Shown piece after piece: positions 4,978-9,291 of a stretch of DNA of 9,291 nt (positions are counted from its first letter, which is position 1; each line of letters opens with the position of its first letter). The notes under the pieces are model-generated. The model was not told where the DNA came from, searched no databases, and saw nothing but the letters and a program-made list of their open reading frames with translations. The stretch comes from an uncultured Acetatifactor sp. (GTDB lineage: Bacteria; Bacillota; Clostridia; Lachnospirales; Lachnospiraceae), in assembly GCA_947631715.1 (NCBI GenBank), contig CANRMK010000075.1, forward strand, positions 1 to 9,291, in the 5' to 3' direction. The translations under genes and the position numbers were made by a program.

Positions 4978-5676
4978 TCAATCCGCCCCGGCTGCCAAAA
5001 GCTCCCGGTAATCGTCAATATAATAGTCGGCCAGCTTCCGCTTCTCCATACGCTGGGGAACGGAATAGGCGTCCTCCACTGCGCAGACCTGCATGCCGGC
5101 GCTCTTCCCCGCCTGTATGCCGGGCACAATGTCCTCAAAGACAAGGCATCTGGCCGGATCTGTTTGAAGCTGCTTTGCCACCGCCAGATAAATGTCCGGC
5201 GCAGGCTTCCCCTTTCCCACGTCACAGGCCGTCATGATACAGGAAAAATAATTTTCAAACCCGTGCACCTTTGCGATATTCTCCACCAGCTCCCTGGAAT
5301 TGCTAGTGGCGATCCCGAGCTTGATTCCATGCTTTCGGCAGTGTCTTAAAAATTCCTCCACCCCCGGCTTCATGGGGACTTCATTGGCGTATTTGTCCCA
5401 TGCCATTGTATTCCAGGCCGATTTTATCTGCTCCAGATCGTCCGGAATGGGAAAATGCTCCTTGAAATATACAGCCGTCTCGTCAAAGCTCATGCCCTCT
5501 ATCTGGGACTGCAGATCCTCCGGCAGCGGAATCCCGAATCTTCCAAGATATTCAATGTCAATGGCCCGCCACATCCACATGGAATCCACTAAGGTGCCGT
5601 CCATGTCGAAGATCACGGTCTCTATCTCGTCTAACATGGGGTGCTTTCCCCCGCTCAAATGTTTTTCAGAACGCAT
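4978..5676 (-). CDS. HAD-superfamily hydrolase, beta-phosphoglucomutase/phosphatase-like
   Basis: This is a 232-residue cytoplasmic HAD enzyme of subfamily I with an alpha-helical cap, likely a phosphatase or phosphomutase acting on a small phosphorylated metabolite. Motif I is DMDGTLVDS with D24 and D26, motif II is GIATSNS (121-127), motif III is K157 in GKGKPAPD, and motif IV is the FEDIVPG loop with E181 and D182. The cap lies at about 35-105. The substrate cannot be deduced. The start at 5676 has AGGAG 7 nt upstream. A second in-frame ATG at 5637 begins MLDEIETVIFDMDGT, closer to typical family starts, but its upstream signal (GGGGGA) is more distant, so a 219-residue form is possible. 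It is the first gene of the minus-strand operon reaching recU, and diverges from ylbJ. Confidence 0.88.
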   Translation of the reverse strand: MRSEKHLSGGKHPMLDEIETVIFDMDGTLVDSMWMWRAIDIEYLGRFGIPLPEDLQSQIEGMSFDETAVYFKEHFPIPDDLEQIKSAWNTMAWDKYANEVPMKPGVEEFLRHCRKHGIKLGIATSNSRELVENIAKVHGFENYFSCIMTACDVGKGKPAPDIYLAVAKQLQTDPARCLVFEDIVPGIQAGKSAGMQVCAVEDAYSVPQRMEKRKLADYYIDDYRELLAAGAD

Positions 5677-5683
5677 AAAAAAA

Positions 5684-5688
5684 CTCCT
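5684..5688 (-). promoter_or_regulatory. Ribosome binding site supporting the longer HAD start
   Basis: AGGAG on the minus strand is separated by seven T residues from the ATG at 5676, an ideal distance. It supports the 232-residue start over the internal ATG at 5637. It lies within the 53-nt spacer shared with the divergent ylbJ gene, which leaves little room for two separate promoters. Confidence 0.6.
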
Positions 5689-5729
5689 GTCTCATATATT
5701 TTCAAAAAAGCCGCTCTTTTCAGATCCGT

Positions 5730-6710
5730 ATGATGCCGATCACATTTTTCTTCCTGCTTCTTACAGGCTGTATCCTGACCCATTCCCGGCTGAGCTTTCA
5801 ATATGCTGCCCTCGGCCTGGAGCTGTGGTCCCAGAAAATGGTGCCGTCGCTTCTCCCGTTCATGATCCTGTCCGGGATCATGGTCCGCATGAACCTGACG
5901 GAGAAGATCGCCCTTTCGGTCTATCCGGCTGTGAAGCCCATCTACCGCGTGAGGAAAAATGTCTGTTACTGTATGCTCTTAGGCTTTCTCTGCGGTTTTC
6001 CCATGGGGGCCAGGGTCACTGCAGATCTGCTTGAGCAGGAAAAGATCACTCCCCGGGAGGCAGAATATCTTCTCGCATTCTGCAACAACATCGGCCCTGT
6101 GTACTTCTTAAGCTATGCGCTCCCGCTCTTGGGCCGCAGCCTTACCTTTCCCTATCTATTTGGAATGTACGGGATTCCGCTTCTCTATGGCCTGTTCCTG
6201 CGCGGCACCTTCTATCAGGATCTCCCCCGGCCCTCCGCCTCCCGCAGGGCTTTGGGAAAGCGCTCCGCAGCCAGGCTCCACATCTGCTCAAAAGAGCCTG
6301 TACGCCGACGGGGGCAACAGGGCTTAAGCGCCCCGGCCAGTCTGCCGGAGGCCCTGGAGGAGGCTATCCGCTCGTCAGGCATAAGCATTCTGACCCTGGG
6401 CGGTTATATGATCCTGTTCAACCTGTTAAATCTGGTCCCCCATGTGCTGTTCGGAAAGCCTCTTGCCGTTCTGGCGCCTCTGCTGGAGATCACCGGAGGG
6501 CTTGGCATGCTTCAGGGCTCGCTTCCCCTGTACAGCCTGCTTACGCTGTCTTTCGGCGGCCTGTCCTGCCTTTTTCAGACCTACAGCTGTATCCGCGGTA
6601 CCGGCCTCTCCCTGAGAGCCTATCTCTTCCACAAGGCTTTCCTGACCTTTGTGACCGGGGCTTTCTACCTGTCATGGGTGCTCCTTAGCCCCGCCACTTT
6701 CCTGAAGTGA
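5730..6710 (+). CDS. ylbJ: YlbJ-like sporulation integral membrane protein (nucleoside-recognition/Gate fold)
   Basis: The 326-residue product is a polytopic membrane protein. Hydrophobic segments lie near 3-18, 38-53, 78-93, 122-158, 216-258, 266-286 and 302-320. Family signatures are GFLCGFPMGARV (85-96), AFCNNIGPVYF (116-126), LEITGGLG (252-259) and SFGGLSCLFQT (274-284), which occur in the two Gate half-domains of YlbJ. In Bacillus, YlbJ is required for normal spore formation and its gene lies beside coaD (ylbI), as here within three genes. A basic, probably cytoplasmic linker at about 160-205 separates the halves. The protein appears somewhat shorter than Bacillus YlbJ (about 400). The ATG at 5730 is the only plausible start after the in-frame stop at 5676-5678, yet no ribosome binding site is seen. 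The intended transport or sensing role is unknown even in the family. Confidence 0.85.
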   Translation: MMPITFFFLLLTGCILTHSRLSFQYAALGLELWSQKMVPSLLPFMILSGIMVRMNLTEKIALSVYPAVKPIYRVRKNVCYCMLLGFLCGFPMGARVTADLLEQEKITPREAEYLLAFCNNIGPVYFLSYALPLLGRSLTFPYLFGMYGIPLLYGLFLRGTFYQDLPRPSASRRALGKRSAARLHICSKEPVRRRGQQGLSAPASLPEALEEAIRSSGISILTLGGYMILFNLLNLVPHVLFGKPLAVLAPLLEITGGLGMLQGSLPLYSLLTLSFGGLSCLFQTYSCIRGTGLSLRAYLFHKAFLTFVTGAFYLSWVLLSPATFLK

Positions 6711-6746
6711 ACCCGCTGCCCCTGATGATCTGCCCCTTCCGTCTTC

Positions 6747-8102
6747 TCAGCGCCTGCGGCGCTTTTTGCCGCGGACAGCCGTGATCACCTGGGAGGTCAG
6801 CAGGATCAGGAACAGAAAGACGGCCAGAGCAAGGCACACCAGGAGAAAGTCCCGGAATCTGACGCTCACCGCCTGCTCATTCGATTCCTCCGGCTGCTGC
6901 TGTTCCCGCTCCGAGAGCCTTTCCAGCTCCAGAATCTTCACACTGCTGTCCTCCGGTCCGCCGCTCTCAGCGCTTTCAGGCTCCACAGGCGCCATGGCCT
7001 CCAGGGCCTGCTCATCTTCCTGGGGCGTTATCGTGAGCACATTGCTCTCCGTATAGAGGTCGTACTTGTTATAGGCCCTCACGATCAGTTCTGCGCCGGT
7101 CCCGGCCGGAATGTCCAGATTCAGGGTGAATGTATCCGGATATTTCCCGGTGAGGGCGTCACACTCGGGCCACGGCTCCCTTTGGCTGTATGTACTGCCG
7201 CCGTCCAGGCTGTAGGAATAGTACAAAAGGCATGTGTCATAATCCGCTGCGGTCACGGTGACTGCACTTCGGGATCCTTCCCCGTCCGTCTCCTCCTGGC
7301 TGATCTGGCAGATCTCGGGAGCGGTGCTGTCCCTGTCGGAGAGGGGCGCCACAGAAGAAAGATCGGCCTCTGCCAGCTGCGCGCCGGAAGCATCGATGCC
7401 CAGCGCAGAGCTCTTCAGGCCGAAATATTTCGCCACCGCATCGGCGTCCATGCGCCCAAAGGTCTTAAGGTCCTCCTGGCTGTCGCAGTATCCCTCGTCC
7501 CTGGCTTCATCCACATGGCAGTGCTCTATGATCACGGCGGGAATTTTTAGCGCCTCCGCCTCCCGTATGATGCCGTAATAGTTCCCCTGGTCGCCCAGCC
7601 TCGATTTTACCCCCCGGATGAACAGGCCGTATTCCTTGAAATCCTCAAGGAGCTCACGGCCGAACTGATACCCGTATCCGTTAAAAGGGGGCGATACCGA
7701 CACCCAGACCTCAGAGCCGAACAGCTCGTGGTTCTCCGAAGCGTTGTAATGAACGCTGAACAGGAAATCGGCTCCCACGCTCTCCGCAAATTCCGCCCTC
7801 TCTTTCAGGGAAAGGGATTCGTCCCCGGTCCTTGTCATATAGACCTCCACCCCGTCATAGAGGCTCAGCCTGTCATACATGGCCTGGGCCGTGGTGAGGG
7901 TCATGGCCTTTTCCAGATGGCCGTTCTCCTGGGTCCCCAGATTGTCCCCACCATGCCCGGGGTCGATGACCACCACAAGCTTATCCCCCGTATCCAGCAG
8001 CCTTTCTGCGGCAAAGGCATGGCCTGCCGGGAAAAGAATGGCTGCAAGCATCATCACTGCGAAAAAACCGGCTCCCTTGCGAAAACCGGTTTTCATTCTC
8101 AT
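6747..8102 (-). CDS. Membrane-anchored N-acetylmuramoyl-L-alanine amidase (Amidase_3)
   Basis: This is a zinc-dependent peptidoglycan hydrolase that cleaves the bond between N-acetylmuramic acid and the stem peptide, acting outside the membrane. The 451-residue product begins with a signal peptide (basic residues, hydrophobic core at about 11-26, AFA-A near 29-32). The Amidase_3 domain spans about 41-228, with H50 (DPGHGG), E64, H118 (SVHYNAS) as zinc ligands and E193 (IIEHCH) as catalytic glutamate. Residues about 260-360 look like an Ig-like beta domain (VTVTAAD, YYSYSLDGGSTY). An E/Q/P-rich linker at about 362-415 follows, then a transmembrane helix at 418-441 and a GKKRRRR tail, predicting an external enzyme held by a C-terminal anchor. 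The start overlaps the previous stop (ATGA). A second ATG two codons later is equally possible. Confidence 0.9.
   Translation of the reverse strand: MRMKTGFRKGAGFFAVMMLAAILFPAGHAFAAERLLDTGDKLVVVIDPGHGGDNLGTQENGHLEKAMTLTTAQAMYDRLSLYDGVEVYMTRTGDESLSLKERAEFAESVGADFLFSVHYNASENHELFGSEVWVSVSPPFNGYGYQFGRELLEDFKEYGLFIRGVKSRLGDQGNYYGIIREAEALKIPAVIIEHCHVDEARDEGYCDSQEDLKTFGRMDADAVAKYFGLKSSALGIDASGAQLAEADLSSVAPLSDRDSTAPEICQISQEETDGEGSRSAVTVTAADYDTCLLYYSYSLDGGSTYSQREPWPECDALTGKYPDTFTLNLDIPAGTGAELIVRAYNKYDLYTESNVLTITPQEDEQALEAMAPVEPESAESGGPEDSSVKILELERLSEREQQQPEESNEQAVSVRFRDFLLVCLALAVFLFLILLTSQVITAVRGKKRRRR
6749..6767 (+). terminator. Probable intrinsic terminator of ylbJ, embedded in the amidase 3' end
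   Basis: On the plus strand agcgcc (6749-6754) and ggcgct (6758-6763) form a 6-bp GC-rich stem with a 3-nt loop, followed at once by five T residues (6763-6767, the first paired). It starts 39 nt after the ylbJ stop. On the minus strand the same bases encode the arginine run and stop at the end of the amidase. Confidence 0.6.
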
Positions 8103-8704
8103 TGGATCACATCCAGTCCGCTGCCCGAACCCTCGTCAGCCAGCGCAAGGGTCTCAAGATCGTCCTCTGTAGGCTGGAGCGCCTGTCTGTTGGACTGGAT
8201 CAGTTCCTTGTACTGGTTCAGGGAGCCTATCAGGGAACTGTAATTCGCGTTCGAACTCTGAAGTGCAGAGAGGATAATGGACTCAAGCTCCGCCAGCCTG
8301 TCCTCGGTATACTGGGCGGCCTGCATGCGCAGCTCATTGGCCTCCATGGTGGCCTTGTCCAGGATATCCTGTGCCTGCTTGGCAGCCTGGGCCACGACGA
8401 TATTGGCCTGTTCATAGGCCTGCTGCATGATCTGATGCTCGCTGATCAGTTCATTCGTCTGAATCGTAGCCTCGTTGATCAGCGCCTCCGCCTTAGCTTT
8501 CGCGTCGTTCAGAATGGCCTCCTTGTTGCTGATGATCTTCTGATAGCGCTTGATCTCATCGGGCGTCTTCATGCGCAGCTCACGGAGAAGCTCATCAATC
8601 TCATCCTTGTTGACAATGATCTCGGAATTGGACATGAATTTGGGCTTACAGCTGTCAATATATTCCTCCAGTTCGTCGATCAGTTGTTCTATTCTACTGC
8701 TCAT
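8099..8704 (-). CDS. Coiled-coil protein of unknown function, coupled to coaD and the amidase
   Basis: The 201-residue product is largely helical. A heptad-like, Ala/Glu/Gln-rich stretch spans roughly residues 47-145, for example DAKAKAEALINEA and AQAAKQAQDILDKATMEAN. The N-terminus (IEQLIDELEEYIDSC) and C-terminus (acidic, Ser/Gly-rich) are distinct. It has no signal peptide or membrane helix and no nucleotide-binding motif, so ATPase labels sometimes attached to such proteins would not be supported here. The pattern recalls DivIVA-like or V-ATPase subunit E/H-like coiled coils, only by composition. The ATG at 8704 is chosen because GGAGGAG (8713-8719) is 8 nt away; the ATG at 8710 would be only 2 nt from it. 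It follows coaD by 19 nt and overlaps the amidase start by 4 bases, which suggests a role near the envelope or cell division. This is inference. Confidence 0.82.
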   Translation of the reverse strand: MSSRIEQLIDELEEYIDSCKPKFMSNSEIIVNKDEIDELLRELRMKTPDEIKRYQKIISNKEAILNDAKAKAEALINEATIQTNELISEHQIMQQAYEQANIVVAQAAKQAQDILDKATMEANELRMQAAQYTEDRLAELESIILSALQSSNANYSSLIGSLNQYKELIQSNRQALQPTEDDLETLALADEGSGSGLDVIQ

Positions 8705-8712
8705 CGGCATCA

Positions 8713-8719
8713 CTCCTCC
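8713..8719 (-). promoter_or_regulatory. Ribosome binding site deciding the start of the coiled-coil gene
   Basis: GGAGGAG on the minus strand is followed by a GTG (8713), an ATG (8710) and an ATG (8704), all in frame. Only the last is at a productive distance of 8 nt, so the first two candidate starts were set aside. Confidence 0.7.
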
Positions 8720-8723
8720 CTAC

Positions 8724-9212
8724 CTAATGTACGATCCTATATTTTTCATAGAGCATTTCCGCCACAAAATCAGGTACGCACTGACTGATATCCCCTCCGA
8801 AACTGGCGATCTCTTTCACGCTGGAGGAGCTCAGATAGGCATATTCCAGACTGGTGGTCAAGAACATGGTGTCCAGCTTTCCCTCCGAAAGCTTCCGGTT
8901 CGTCTGGGCGATCTGCAGCTCATACTCAAAATCCGTGATCGCACGCAGGCCCCTGACGGCAATATGTAAATTCTTCTTTGCGGCATAATTGATGAGAAGC
9001 CCGCTGAAGCTGTCCACCTCCACATTGGGAATGTCCTTTGTCGCTTCCTTTAATATCTTAACACGTTCTTCCACAGAAAACAACGGTGTCTTCGCTTTAT
9101 TATCCAAAACACTGACGATCAGCACGTCAAATATTTCGGAAGCCCGCCTGATAATATCCAAATGGCCGTATGTGACCGGATCAAAACTGCCGGGATAGAC
9201 TGCTCTCTTCAT
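8724..9212 (-). CDS. coaD: CoaD, phosphopantetheine adenylyltransferase
   Basis: CoaD transfers AMP from ATP to 4'-phosphopantetheine to give dephospho-CoA, the penultimate step of coenzyme A synthesis, in the cytoplasm. The 162-residue product has the normal family length. Signatures include the nucleotidyltransferase motif GSFDPVTYGH (8-17, with T14-Y-G16-H17), NKAKTPLFSVEER (38-50), AVRGLRAITDFEYELQIAQTNR (85-106) and the ATP-binding LSSSSVKE (127-134) equivalent to the ISSTxVR/ISSSLVKE motif. The ATG at 9212 gives the family-typical start MKRAVYPGSFDP; a GGGGGA lies about 6 nt upstream. An in-frame ATG at 9227 would add five residues. In Bacillus, coaD lies between rsmD and ylbJ; here ylbJ is retained nearby, with two genes inserted. 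The region to the right edge is too short to show an upstream gene. Confidence 0.95.
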   Translation of the reverse strand: MKRAVYPGSFDPVTYGHLDIIRRASEIFDVLIVSVLDNKAKTPLFSVEERVKILKEATKDIPNVEVDSFSGLLINYAAKKNLHIAVRGLRAITDFEYELQIAQTNRKLSEGKLDTMFLTTSLEYAYLSSSSVKEIASFGGDISQCVPDFVAEMLYEKYRIVH

Positions 9213-9291
9213 ATTTTTCCCCCACATTCCATATTAAAGAGTACGCCGGTATTTGTTGCAGGGAAGCATACAGCAAACCGACGCCTGCCGT

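Noticed and set aside
5300..6034. A 244-codon plus-strand frame overlapping the HAD gene and ylbJ
   Set aside because: It is antisense to the well-supported HAD gene and out of frame with ylbJ. Its composition is that of a shadow frame.
8102..8788. A 228-codon plus-strand frame antisense to the coiled-coil gene
   Set aside because: It mirrors the biased codons of the helical coiled-coil protein, which has a strong ribosome site and coupled neighbours. The plus-strand frame has neither.
9213..9291. Possible 3' end of an upstream gene (such as rsmD) on the minus strand, whose frame ends in a TGA overlapping the coaD ATG
   Set aside because: The 26 readable residues show no recognisable RsmD signature, and the segment is too short to judge. 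A promoter for coaD could not be identified either.

Overview
The window looks like a chromosomal segment of a spore-forming, moderately GC-rich Firmicute, most likely a member of the Lachnospiraceae (Clostridium cluster XIVa). This is an inference from several signs: Gram-positive-type ribosome binding sites (AGGAGG) on most genes, a RecU-type rather than RuvC-type Holliday junction resolvase, a YlbJ-like sporulation membrane protein close to coaD, and a HisZ/short-HisG histidine pair. No rRNA, tRNA, CRISPR array or intact transposase is visible.

Layout. On the minus strand, from the right edge, coaD is followed by a coiled-coil protein and a membrane-anchored cell-wall amidase (9212 down to 6747). 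These three are tightly packed, with a 19-nt gap and then an ATGA overlap. ylbJ (5730-6710, the only plus-strand gene) converges on the amidase across a bidirectional 36-nt gap, and its probable terminator hairpin lies inside the last codons of the amidase gene. A second minus-strand operon, divergent from ylbJ across only 53 nt, runs HAD phosphatase, short-chain dehydrogenase, unknown two-helix membrane protein, RluA-type pseudouridine synthase, recU (5676 down to 1967). Its junctions are 44, 27 and 13 nt, then a 1-nt overlap. On the left, a third minus-strand unit begins with hisZ and continues into hisG, of which only the first 25 codons are inside the window.

The most interesting part is the gene-free stretch 1346-1966. 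It holds, in minus-strand order: (i) a 214-bp MITE-like element at 1729-1942 with 12-bp terminal inverted repeats starting GTAA, a flanking 8-bp direct repeat matching at 7 of 8 positions, and a perfect 31-bp internal inverted repeat; the ends fit an IS66-family origin; (ii) a near-consensus housekeeping promoter, TTGACA-N17-TATACT, pointing at hisZ; (iii) immediately downstream of the expected start site, three successive arrays of short direct repeats spaced close to one or one-and-a-half helical turns, which look like an operator array for the histidine genes; (iv) a long leader of about 320 nt ending in two hairpins, the second abutting the hisZ ribosome binding site. No T-box signature was found. 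Between hisZ and hisG the 3' end of hisZ is partly duplicated in another reading frame.

Functionally the window joins coenzyme A synthesis and envelope/sporulation genes, a mixed housekeeping operon (RNA modification, recombination, small-molecule enzymes) and the start of histidine biosynthesis. The biochemical assignments are ordinary. The novelty lies in the hisZ regulatory region, the small mobile element and two uncharacterised proteins.
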